NCBI GenBank assembly: GCA_003510215.1
Contig: DOKQ01000124.1
Coordinates: 1-6,361 of the forward strand
DNA from: Erysipelotrichaceae bacterium
GTDB lineage: Bacteria > Bacillota_I > Bacilli_A > Erysipelotrichales > Erysipelotrichaceae
Reading direction: 5' to 3'
DNA length: 6,361 nucleotides
The position numbers were made by a program, and so were the translations under genes. The notes under the pieces are model-generated. The model saw only the letters and a list, made by a program, of their open reading frames with translations, ran no database searches and was not told where the DNA came from. Below, in pieces: positions 1 to 5,832 of this stretch. Every line of letters starts with the position of its first letter. Position 1 is the first letter of the stretch.

Positions 1-13
1 CTTATCTTGACAT

Positions 14-307
14 TTATAATGTTGTAAGAAAGTAGCTGAAAAAGATATTGGACTCTTGATCCATGACGATATAGCAGTCCATATCATCCGGCATTTCCTG
101 CCCGATGAATTCATACATCAGGCCAAGATAAACGGCGAACTGATCACTCTCCATAATGGAGTGGTTGTAAAACAGCGAGTTTAAAAACATTTGTAGACTT
201 TCTCGATCGGCAAAGGATTCTAATGCAGTACGAGCGAAGGCTCTTCCTTCTTTATCTGCAATAGAGCAGAGTTTCAGATACTGTTGATCGTAAAATTGAT
301 TTTCCAT
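14..307 (-). CDS. Small protein of unknown function, 97 aa
   Basis: I do not recognise this protein. It starts at the ATG at 307-305 and stops at TAA 16-14. The start is well supported: an AGGAGG ribosome site (minus strand, 319-314) sits 6 bases before it. The 97 residues are soluble in character, with no signal peptide or clear membrane segment, and are acidic and rich in aromatic residues and methionine. The middle looks helical, the tail is hydrophobic, and there are two cysteines, near residues 14 and 78, in no metal-binding pattern. It points away from the lipoate/PDH genes and is separated from them by an RNA-like region and a transposase remnant, so it need not share their function. 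I saw no convincing promoter between it and the minus-strand terminator just upstream. A real gene is likely because of the strong ribosome site and protein-like composition. Confidence 0.65.
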   Translation of the reverse strand: MENQFYDQQYLKLCSIADKEGRAFARTALESFADRESLQMFLNSLFYNHSIMESDQFAVYLGLMYEFIGQEMPDDMDCYIVMDQESNIFFSYFLTTL

Positions 308-313
308 TGTGAC

Positions 314-319
314 CCTCCT
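314..319 (-). promoter_or_regulatory. Ribosome binding site of the small minus-strand gene
   Basis: CCTCCT on the plus strand reads AGGAGG on the minus strand, 6 bases before the ATG at 307-305. It is a near-ideal Shine-Dalgarno sequence and the main reason for accepting the downstream 97-residue gene. Confidence 0.7.
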
Positions 320-359
320 GGATTCTTTTTAAATGCTTATTTTGAAAATTTCCTTCAAT

Positions 360-384
360 AAAAAACCGCCCCAAAAGAGGCGGT
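360..384 (-). terminator. Intrinsic terminator on the minus strand
   Basis: On the minus strand a 6-bp G+C-rich stem (ACCGCC 384-379 with GGCGGT 370-365) encloses an 8-base loop and is followed by a run of T that ends at 360. The T-run exists only on the minus strand. It ends about 50 bases before the start of the 97-residue gene. It either ends an unseen minus-strand transcript from the right or acts as an attenuator in that gene's leader. No T-box consensus or recognised riboswitch precedes it. Confidence 0.7.
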
Positions 385-415
385 GGCAGAGAGGTGAGAT
401 ATTAACATAATAAAA

Positions 416-444
416 TTGATTTAGAAGTCTCTGCAGGATATAAT
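416..444 (+). promoter_or_regulatory. Sigma-A type promoter for the candidate RNA
   Basis: The sequence has TTGATT at 416-421 (4 of 6 to the -35 consensus), a 17-base spacer, and a perfect TATAAT at 439-444. Spacing is optimal, so transcription should start near 451. No protein gene with a ribosome site follows on this strand; the next strong feature is the terminator at 729-755. The promoter therefore most simply drives a transcript of about 300 bases. Confidence 0.65.
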
Positions 445-450
445 AGTTCA

Positions 451-755
451 AAACTTAGAATAGTGATGTCAAAATTAACGCCTGAGATGCGTGAAAAAAC
501 CGTACTAAAAGCGTACTATCGACCTTAATAGATGGGAAAAAGCGTCGATAAAGCTGAAAATAATAACTTAGAACCACGTGAAATAGCCCGATGGAGCGCG
601 TGAAAAAGTCAAAACAGAGAGTGGGAATAGGGTTTGACATAAACATGTTGCATTTTTAGGGAAATGAGGTATAGGTATTCAAGGGTAACTTGGGGTGAAC
701 ATGCCCCATGAATCGGTAAAGGTATGAAGACCGGGTTAAGTAACCTGGTCTTTTT
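451..755 (+). ncRNA. Candidate structured non-coding RNA, about 305 nt, family not recognised
   Basis: The segment is bounded by a good promoter (416-444) and an intrinsic terminator (729-755). Inside is a series of short inverted repeats: ACGC/GCGT at 478-481 and 489-492; TATCGAC/GTCGATA at 517-523 and 544-550, extended inward by CTT 524-526 with AAG 540-542 around one bulged C; CACGTG/CGCGTG at 575-580 and 597-602; GTCAAA/TTTGAC at 608-613 and 633-638; and ATTCA/TGAAT at 677-681 and 709-713, enclosing TGGGG/CCCCA at 691-695 and 704-708. The 10-mer GCGTGAAAAA occurs twice (489-498, 598-607), each time formed by the 3' arm of a hairpin plus an A-run. Only short reading frames without ribosome sites are present. 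I could not match it to 6S, tmRNA, RNase P, SRP RNA, T-box or common riboswitches. The RNA call is inference. It could instead be a leader that ends at its terminator. Confidence 0.45.
729..755 (+). terminator. Intrinsic terminator ending the candidate RNA
   Basis: A 9-bp stem (729-737 with 742-750, one G-T pair) and a 4-base loop AAGT are followed directly by TTTTT at 751-755. The T-run lies on the plus strand, so it ends transcription coming from the promoter at 416-444. It also insulates the downstream lplA-pdh genes from that transcript. Confidence 0.85.
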
Positions 756-787
756 CAACGCTTAAAGGATATATAGAAGGTGGTTTA

Positions 788-1092
788 TTAAATGATGGCA
801 TTATGAATTCGTTTCTCTGTGTTAGGGATTGTAATAAACGAATGGATAATCTCTCTTATCCATTGAGTAAGTGTGTAGGTATTCGATTCATTTGCTCGAT
901 GTTGGACTGTTGGAGATATTGAATGAGTTGATTAAGATGTGTTCTAGATTCCTGCTCTGTGCTTACTTTGCAAAACAGGTGCAGATGAGTGAAGAGGTTG
1001 TATGCCTCTTTTAACTGAGCATCGCAAACTAGTATCATCATAAGGATGTCGCGATAATCAGATATCGATTGAGTAGATAGTACATCGAGTCT
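788..1092 (-). pseudogene. Decayed transposase fragment, probably ISL3 family (C-terminal part)
   Basis: On the minus strand an open stretch runs from just after the stop at 1095-1093 down to a TAA at 858-856. It contains QLKEAYNLFTHLH and, later, QSNIEQMNRIPTHLLNG. A one-base frame change then continues it as IREIIHSFITIPNTEKRIH and ends at a TAA at 790-788. From memory this order resembles the C-terminal part of ISL3-type DDE transposases: a helix with L-K-x-A-Y-x-L, a helix ending near T-L-x-N, then E-I-I-N-S-F, then the N-G-x-x-E segment that carries the last catalytic Glu. Here the frame stops about where that Glu would be. The N-terminal half and the other two catalytic acids are not seen, and no terminal repeats were found. 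The piece is therefore non-functional. The family assignment rests on remembered motifs. Confidence 0.45.
841..864. repeat. Perfect 9-bp inverted repeat with 6-base loop
   Basis: AATGGATAA at 841-849 and TTATCCATT at 856-864 are exact reverse complements around TCTCTC. No T-run follows on either strand, so it is not a terminator. It lies exactly where the transposase-like reading frame shifts. Confidence 0.7.
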
Positions 1093-1167
1093 TTATAGTA
1101 GACTTCATTTTATTATTCAATGGGATATGTATCGAGCAGGTTTTTATTGGATTGCTTTGGTCTTACG

Positions 1168-1187
1168 TACTGTTGGCTTAGCCAGTA
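1168..1187. repeat. Short palindrome upstream of lplA
   Basis: TACTG at 1168-1172 and CAGTA at 1183-1187 are inverted copies, with TGGCT/AGCCA (1174-1178, 1180-1184) as an alternative inner palindrome. It lies about 65 bases before the lplA -35 box. It could be an operator, but nothing ties it to a known regulator, and such palindromes arise by chance. The rest of 1096-1250 shows nothing I can support. Confidence 0.25.
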
Positions 1188-1250
1188 GCTCGTTTTGATA
1201 TAACGTCCAAAGTATAGCAGTGCTTTGAAATTCTAACAAGTTCATATCGG

Positions 1251-1279
1251 TTGACCTTTCACAAGTCAAAGCATAAGAT
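1251..1279 (+). promoter_or_regulatory. Promoter of lplA
   Basis: TTGACC at 1251-1256 (5 of 6 to consensus) is separated by 17 bases from TAAGAT at 1274-1279 (4 of 6). Transcription would start near 1286, immediately before the ribosome site at 1287-1293, giving a leader of only about 15 bases. The TTG that opens the longest lplA reading frame is part of this -35 box, so it cannot be the start on this transcript. The promoter may also serve the pdh genes, since no terminator separates them. Confidence 0.6.
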
Positions 1280-1286
1280 GATTATA

Positions 1287-1293
1287 AAGGAGG
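1287..1293 (+). promoter_or_regulatory. Ribosome binding site that fixes the lplA start
   Basis: AAGGAGG lies 8 bases before the ATG at 1302. No comparable site precedes the in-frame TTG at 1251. A closer ATG at 1297 is in another frame and only 3 bases away. Confidence 0.75.
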
Positions 1294-1301
1294 AAGATGG
1301 A

Positions 1302-2288
1302 ATGCGCTATTTGTTAAACAAATCAACGAATCCCTATTTCAACCTAGCATTTGACGAGTATGCTCTGAAACACATTGATCTAGATGAAGATTTCTTCTAC
1401 TTATGGCGAAACGAACCTTCTGTTATTGTTGGTAAAAACCAAAATACGTTTGAAGAAATTAATCACGCTTTTATTGAAAGAAATCATATCAAAGTAGCTC
1501 GACGCGTGTCAGGAGGTGGAGCAGTATATCATGATCTTGGTAATTTAAACTTTTCTTTCATTATCAATATTGAAGATCCAGGTGAAGTTAACCATAATAA
1601 ATTCATTTTTCCGATTATTGATGCATTGAAGGAAATGGGAGTTATCGTAACGTCTTCAGTCAGAAATGATTTAATGATTGATGGTTTGAAGATTTCCGGA
1701 AATGCTCAACGCATGGCCAATCGAAAGTTGATGTATCATGGAACATTGCTGTTTGATGCGAATCTAGAAGATATGGAACATGCATTGCATGTTACTTCTA
1801 ATAAATATACATCGAATGGTGTGAAATCGGTTCGATCAAGAGTTACCAACATAAAAGGGTATCTACCCGAAAGTACCAACATGTTCGATTTTTGGAGTTC
1901 ATTGCATTTTTTTCTTTCAAACCAAGGTCAAGACAAAGAAATTGTCTTGAGTGAAAACGAAATCGCAAGGATTGAATTTGAAGCAATGAACAAATTCGCC
2001 ACATGGGATTGGATCTATGGTAAATCACCAGAATTTAACATCGTGAATAAAAAACACTTTAAAGGCAAAGACCTTGAGCTTAAAGTGGATGTTAAGCAAG
2101 GACATATTCAGTCCATTCGTTTTGTTATCGATACCTTAGGTTTTAAGGAAGTGAATGAGGTTGAAGAGAGATTAAAGAATATCCGATTCCATCGTTTAGA
2201 CGTTGATTCCACGTTAAGTCGTATTGATTTAAGTGAATGTTTTGGTGAAATCACTAAAGATGAAATTTTGATACTGATGTTTGATTAG
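1302..2288 (+). CDS. lplA: Lipoate-protein ligase A, 328 aa
   Basis: This cytoplasmic enzyme activates free lipoate with ATP to lipoyl-AMP and transfers it to the acceptor lysine of lipoyl domains, here presumably the E2 protein encoded downstream. The start at 1302 gives MRYLLNKS, typical of the family. The longer TTG start at 1251 would add 17 residues and overlaps the promoter. Visible family motifs are RRVSGGGAVYHDLGNLNFSF (residues 67-86, lipoate/adenylate pocket), GLKISGNAQR (128-137, with the conserved Lys130), and YHGTLLFDANL (145-155). Residues about 245-328 form the C-terminal accessory domain of full-length LplA, following the F-x-x-W-D-W-x-x-G-K-S-P-x-F segment at 232-245. The length fits bacterial LplA (about 330), so this is a complete ligase and not a LipB or LipM-type transferase. 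It is followed after 98 bases by pdhA with no terminator between. The exact acceptor range cannot be told from sequence. Confidence 0.93.
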   Translation: MRYLLNKSTNPYFNLAFDEYALKHIDLDEDFFYLWRNEPSVIVGKNQNTFEEINHAFIERNHIKVARRVSGGGAVYHDLGNLNFSFIINIEDPGEVNHNKFIFPIIDALKEMGVIVTSSVRNDLMIDGLKISGNAQRMANRKLMYHGTLLFDANLEDMEHALHVTSNKYTSNGVKSVRSRVTNIKGYLPESTNMFDFWSSLHFFLSNQGQDKEIVLSENEIARIEFEAMNKFATWDWIYGKSPEFNIVNKKHFKGKDLELKVDVKQGHIQSIRFVIDTLGFKEVNEVEERLKNIRFHRLDVDSTLSRIDLSECFGEITKDEILILMFD

Positions 2289-2386
2289 AACGATGCTTAT
2301 CAATGTAAGTTCAATTATATAAATCTATTTTGTAGAGAAAGTATATGTAATTCAAACTATAAAACAGAAAGGATCAGGGATAAATC

Positions 2387-3493
2387 ATGATAAATAAAAA
2401 GAAATTTGATTTCGCTGCTCACCTTAAATCCGTCGAAGAGAACTATCAGATGATTCAAATACTCAATGAAAAAGGGGATATCGTGAACAGTGATTTAGTA
2501 CCAGACTTAAGTAATGAGGAGCTTGTTCAGTTATTTAAGGATATGCTGTGGTCACGTGCGTTAAATGATCGCTCCGTCATCTTAGCGCGTCAAGGACGTT
2601 TAGGTTTTTTTGGGCCATCCGCAGGACAAGAGGCAAGTCAATTGGCTAGTTGCCTTGCGTTTGATAAGAACGATTATCTTTTGCCAGGGTATCGTGATAT
2701 TCCGATACTTGTAAAACGGGGGTTACCACTTTATAAAGCTTTTTTGTGGAGTAAAGGTCATGTCGAAGGGGGAATGTATCCCGAAGACTTCCTTTCGACG
2801 ACTCCTGAAATTATTATTGGGGCGCAGTATATTAAGGCTGCAGGGGTTGGACTCGGTTTTAAAAAGCGTGGTAAGAAACAAGTGGTATTTACTTACACAG
2901 GAGATGGAGGTTCTTCTCAAGGTGACTTCTATGAAGGGATTAACGTGGCTGGAGCATTTAAAGTACCAGTGGTTTTCATCGTTCAAAATAACCAATATGC
3001 AATTTCAACGCCATGGCGTAAGCAAACTGCCGCAAATACGCTGGCACAAAAAGCAGCTGCAGCAGGTATACCGGGAGTTCTAGTGGATGGAATGGATCCA
3101 TTAGCTGTTTATGCAATCGCAAAAGCAGCAAGGGATTGGGCACTTGCTGGCAATGGTCCGATCTTAATTGAAACATTTACTTCTCGATTCCAACCGCATT
3201 CCATGTCCGGTGATGATCCTAAATTATATCGCGATGAGGACAGTTATGCCGAATGGGAAGGAAAAGATCCTATGATTCGCATGAGAACTTATTTAACTAA
3301 AAAAGGATTGTGGAATCAAGATCAAGAAGAAGGTCTGATTAAGCAGTTTGATCAACAAATTCAAGAAGCTGTTAAAAAAGCAGACGATGCTCCAAAACAA
3401 AAGATTTCTCAGTTGCTGGAGTTGATGTTTGAAGAACCTACACAAGTACTCAAGGAGCAAATTGAATCTTATAAGAAGAAGGAAGGTGAATGA
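2387..3493 (+). CDS. pdhA: Pyruvate dehydrogenase E1 component, alpha subunit, 368 aa
   Basis: With the beta subunit it forms the alpha2-beta2 E1 enzyme, which decarboxylates pyruvate on thiamine diphosphate and reductively acetylates the E2 lipoyl group. The thiamine diphosphate motif is clear: GDG at residues 172-174 through NN at 201-202, within GDGGSSQGDFYEGINVAG and VVFIVQNNQYAIS. The segment RQGRLGFFGPSAGQEA (68-83) matches PDH-type E1-alpha of Bacillus relatives better than branched-chain or acetoin enzymes. RFQPHSMSGDD (267-277) is the conserved active-site loop with His271. Length is usual for the family. A short AGGGA (2376-2380) lies 6 bases before the ATG, with a second purine-rich AAAGGA farther up. 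The 98-base gap from lplA is A+T-rich with TATA-like words but no well-spaced promoter. pdhB starts 3 bases after the stop. A related 2-oxo acid dehydrogenase cannot be wholly excluded. Confidence 0.93.
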   Translation: MINKKKFDFAAHLKSVEENYQMIQILNEKGDIVNSDLVPDLSNEELVQLFKDMLWSRALNDRSVILARQGRLGFFGPSAGQEASQLASCLAFDKNDYLLPGYRDIPILVKRGLPLYKAFLWSKGHVEGGMYPEDFLSTTPEIIIGAQYIKAAGVGLGFKKRGKKQVVFTYTGDGGSSQGDFYEGINVAGAFKVPVVFIVQNNQYAISTPWRKQTAANTLAQKAAAAGIPGVLVDGMDPLAVYAIAKAARDWALAGNGPILIETFTSRFQPHSMSGDDPKLYRDEDSYAEWEGKDPMIRMRTYLTKKGLWNQDQEEGLIKQFDQQIQEAVKKADDAPKQKISQLLELMFEEPTQVLKEQIESYKKKEGE

Positions 3494-3496
3494 TTC

Positions 3497-4483
3497 ATGG
3501 CACAGTTAACAATGATTCAAGCCATAACGAATGCACTTGATAATGCTCTCGAAAAAGATGAAAATACATTAATATTTGGTCAAGATGTTGGGTTAAACGG
3601 CGGAGTATTTCGAGCAACACAAGGTTTGCAGGCCAAGTATGGTGAAGAACGGGTTTTCGATACACCCTTAGCTGAATCTGCAATTGGAGGATTGGCGATT
3701 GGTTTGGCATTTGAAAATTTCAGACCCATCCCAGAGATTCAATTTTTCGGATTTATCTTTGAAGTAATGGATGGCATTGCGGGCCAAATGTCACGTACCC
3801 GGTATCGAACCGGGGGTACTCGTACGATGCCAATTACAATTCGCTCACCATTTGGTGGGGGTGTTCATGCTCCTGAACTTCACTCAGATAGCCTAGAAGG
3901 TTTGATGGCTCAAATTCCGGGTATAAAAGTAGTGATTCCAAGCAATCCATTCGATGCGAAAGGTTTATTACTAGCGTCCATCGAAGATGATGATCCAGTG
4001 ATATTTTTAGAACACATGAAATTATATCGTTCATTCAAAGAGGAAGTTCCAGAGGAATATTATACGGTTCCTCTTGGAAAGGCGAAAATAGTTTTTGAAG
4101 GAACCGATGTAAGCATCGTTACATATGGATACATGGTTCATGAAGCACTTAAAGTTGCAAAACAACTTGATGAAGAAGGTATTTCGGTTGAAGTTATTGA
4201 TTTAAGAACGGTATCACCAATTGATATTGAGACAATCATTCAATCGGTTGAAAAGACCGGTAGATTGGTGGTCGTGCAAGAAGCACAACGCCAAGCGGGA
4301 GTTGCATCAACAATCATGGCAGAAATGGCTGAACGAAAAAGGGCAATACTCGCGTTGAAAGCACCAATTGGGCGTGTTTCCGCGCCTGATAGTGTGTATG
4401 CGTTTAGTTTAGCAGAAAATGATTGGCTACCAGATGCACAGGATATCATTGATAAAGTAAAAGAAGCAATCAACTTTGATTAA
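3497..4483 (+). CDS. pdhB: Pyruvate dehydrogenase E1 component, beta subunit, 328 aa
   Basis: This partner of E1-alpha completes the thiamine diphosphate site. The N-terminal pyrimidine-binding half has FGQDVGLNGGVFRAT (27-41) and DTPLAESAIGGLAIG (55-69). Glu60 is the family's glutamate that activates the thiamine ring. RSPFGGGVHAPELHSDSLEG follows at about 116-135, with the conserved histidines. The C-terminal transketolase-like domain includes FLEHMKLYRSF, a hallmark of Gram-positive PdhB, then the IDLRTVSPID and VVVQEAQ segments. Length equals the usual 325 or so. An AAGGTG ribosome site (3483-3488) lies inside the end of pdhA, and only 3 bases separate the genes, which points to coupled translation in equal amounts, as an alpha2-beta2 enzyme needs. 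No residue loss or frameshift is seen. Confidence 0.95.
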   Translation: MAQLTMIQAITNALDNALEKDENTLIFGQDVGLNGGVFRATQGLQAKYGEERVFDTPLAESAIGGLAIGLAFENFRPIPEIQFFGFIFEVMDGIAGQMSRTRYRTGGTRTMPITIRSPFGGGVHAPELHSDSLEGLMAQIPGIKVVIPSNPFDAKGLLLASIEDDDPVIFLEHMKLYRSFKEEVPEEYYTVPLGKAKIVFEGTDVSIVTYGYMVHEALKVAKQLDEEGISVEVIDLRTVSPIDIETIIQSVEKTGRLVVVQEAQRQAGVASTIMAEMAERKRAILALKAPIGRVSAPDSVYAFSLAENDWLPDAQDIIDKVKEAINFD

Positions 4484-4490
4484 GGAGGTG
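4482..4490 (+). promoter_or_regulatory. Ribosome binding site that fixes the E2 start
   Basis: AAGGAGGTG overlaps the pdhB stop codon (4481-4483) and lies 6 bases before the ATG at 4497. It is the strongest ribosome site in the operon, and E2 is the core of the complex. It rules out the upstream in-frame TTG at 4476, which lies inside pdhB and before this site. Confidence 0.8.
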
Positions 4491-4496
4491 AAATCA

Positions 4497-5825
4497 ATGG
4501 CTTATAAATTAAAAATGCCTGCAATCAAAGAGGGAGTAAGAGATTCAACCAAACAAAGTTCGATCTATATTTTTCGCTTACCAAAAGTTGGAGAGGGAAT
4601 TGCGGAGGGAAAACTCGTCACATGGCTTGTGTCTGTAGGAGATAGTATCACTGAAGATGAAGCAATTGTTGAGGTGCAAAATGACAAACTATTGCAAGAA
4701 GTACCTTCACCCGTTTCAGGAATCCTTTCTAGAATTTTAGTTGAGGCGGGAAACACTGCACAAATTGGTGATGCAATTGCTGAAATTTCAGTGGAAGGGT
4801 CTGTTTCTTTAGCGAAGGATAAGGAAGTTCTAGCTACAACTTCAAAGATGCAGCTTCAATCATCAAGTGAACGATCAAATCCGTCCGTGGTTGCTAAAAG
4901 AGTGTTGGCGATGCCATCTGTTCGTCAATATGCCCGAGACAAAAGTGTTGAACTGTCGAGTATTTCTGGAAGTGGAAAGCATGGACACATAATAAGAGAG
5001 GATATTGATGCATTCTTGTCGAATCCAGTAAAAGAAAATGCAATTCAAGAAACATCGGAAGTGAAAAAGAGTTCGATCGCACAGCATGATGTACACGAGG
5101 CATATGCAGTTGTTGAAACTGACAAAACGACGCGCGAAAAGATGTCCATCACAAGACGAGCAATTTCAAGAGCGATGGTTAATTCAAAAGCACATGCGGT
5201 TCATGTTGCGATTTTTGATGAGGTCGAGGTATCAAAATTAATCACTCATCTTCAACGGTTTAAAGAAATAGCGGATAATCAAGATGTTAAGCTAACTTAC
5301 TTGGCATACATGACGAAAGCATTGATTACTGTTTTGCGCAAATACCCAGTTCTTAATGCAAGCATTGATGAAGCAACAGAAGAAATCGTATATAGAAATT
5401 ATTTCAATATAGGATTTGCGGTAGATACTCAACGCGGACTATATGTGCCAAACATTAAGGATGCGGATCGAAAAGGGATATTCACAATTGCAAAGGAAAT
5501 TACTGATTTAGCAAACAAAGCCCACGAGGGTACGTTGGAACCTTTTGAAATGAGAGATGGATCTACAACCATTACCAACGTTGGTAATATTGGAGGGAAG
5601 TGGTTTACACCCATCATTAACTTCCCTGAAGTTGCAATATTTGGCATGGGAAGAATTGAGAAGAAACCAATTGTACTTGAAGATGATACACTAGGAATTG
5701 GAAGTGTTCTGCATTTGTCGATGAGTTTTGATCATAGGATTGTGGATGGAGCGATGGCTCAACGTGCAATGAATGAACTGAAACGCCTTTTGGCAAATCC
5801 TGAACTCTTATTAATGGAAGGATGA
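4497..5825 (+). CDS. pdhC: Dihydrolipoamide acetyltransferase, PDH E2 component, 442 aa
   Basis: E2 is the core of the complex: its lipoyl arm takes the acetyl group from E1 and passes it to CoA. The domains in order are: a single lipoyl domain (about 24-100) with acceptor Lys64 in EVQNDKLLQEVPSPVSG; a linker; a peripheral-subunit-binding domain (about 137-173, AMPSVRQYARDK ... GKHGHIIREDIDAFL) that holds E1/E3; a second linker; and the acyltransferase domain (about 212-442) with the active-site SFDHRIVDG (410-418, His413 and Asp417). The linkers are polar and charged, not Ala/Pro-rich. The N-terminus is odd: MAYKLKMPAIKEGV looks like the usual start of a lipoyl domain, but the domain start then recurs at 24-35 (YIFRLPKVGEGI), leaving about 23 extra residues. 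The residue after the lipoyl lysine is Leu, where Ala or Val is usual. The start at 4497 is set by the ribosome site at 4482-4490. Confidence 0.93.
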   Translation: MAYKLKMPAIKEGVRDSTKQSSIYIFRLPKVGEGIAEGKLVTWLVSVGDSITEDEAIVEVQNDKLLQEVPSPVSGILSRILVEAGNTAQIGDAIAEISVEGSVSLAKDKEVLATTSKMQLQSSSERSNPSVVAKRVLAMPSVRQYARDKSVELSSISGSGKHGHIIREDIDAFLSNPVKENAIQETSEVKKSSIAQHDVHEAYAVVETDKTTREKMSITRRAISRAMVNSKAHAVHVAIFDEVEVSKLITHLQRFKEIADNQDVKLTYLAYMTKALITVLRKYPVLNASIDEATEEIVYRNYFNIGFAVDTQRGLYVPNIKDADRKGIFTIAKEITDLANKAHEGTLEPFEMRDGSTTITNVGNIGGKWFTPIINFPEVAIFGMGRIEKKPIVLEDDTLGIGSVLHLSMSFDHRIVDGAMAQRAMNELKRLLANPELLLMEG

Positions 5826-5832
5826 TGATGAA

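Noticed and set aside
1..20. TTGACA and TATAAT words at 7-12 and 15-20
   Set aside because: They are only 2 bases apart, so they cannot form one promoter.
365..400. Possible T-box antiterminator near the minus-strand terminator
   Set aside because: The conserved AGGGTGG-N-ACCGCG segment is not there; only the stem bases resemble it.
440..472. Minus-strand promoter TTGACA (472-467) with TATTAT (445-440)
   Set aside because: The spacer is 21 bases, too long for a normal sigma-A promoter.
482..488. CTGAGAT resembling part of the thiamine riboswitch
   Set aside because: The other conserved thiamine-riboswitch segments are absent downstream, and no thiamine gene follows.
455..646. Minus-strand open frame of 63 residues
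   Set aside because: No ribosome site, very rich in Phe, Leu and Ser as expected of a chance frame, and it lies antisense to the candidate RNA.
466..711. Short plus-strand frames (20, 23 and 15 residues) in one reading frame separated by stops
   Set aside because: None has a ribosome site and I recognise no protein in the joined translation. Decayed coding cannot be wholly excluded, but promoter, stems and terminator fit an RNA better.
691..755. Attenuator or riboswitch controlling lplA
   Set aside because: lplA is about 550 bases away, has its own promoter at 1251-1279, and a transposase remnant lies between.
2289..2386. Separate promoter for pdhA in the A+T-rich gap
   Set aside because: Several TATA-like words exist (2318-2323, 2358-2363) but none has a fitting -35 box at 16-18 bases. 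It remains possible but is not supported.
5822..5830. Three tandem ATG codons as E3 start
   Set aside because: They are out of frame with the E3 protein; the frame from 5833 gives the usual MVVGDF start.
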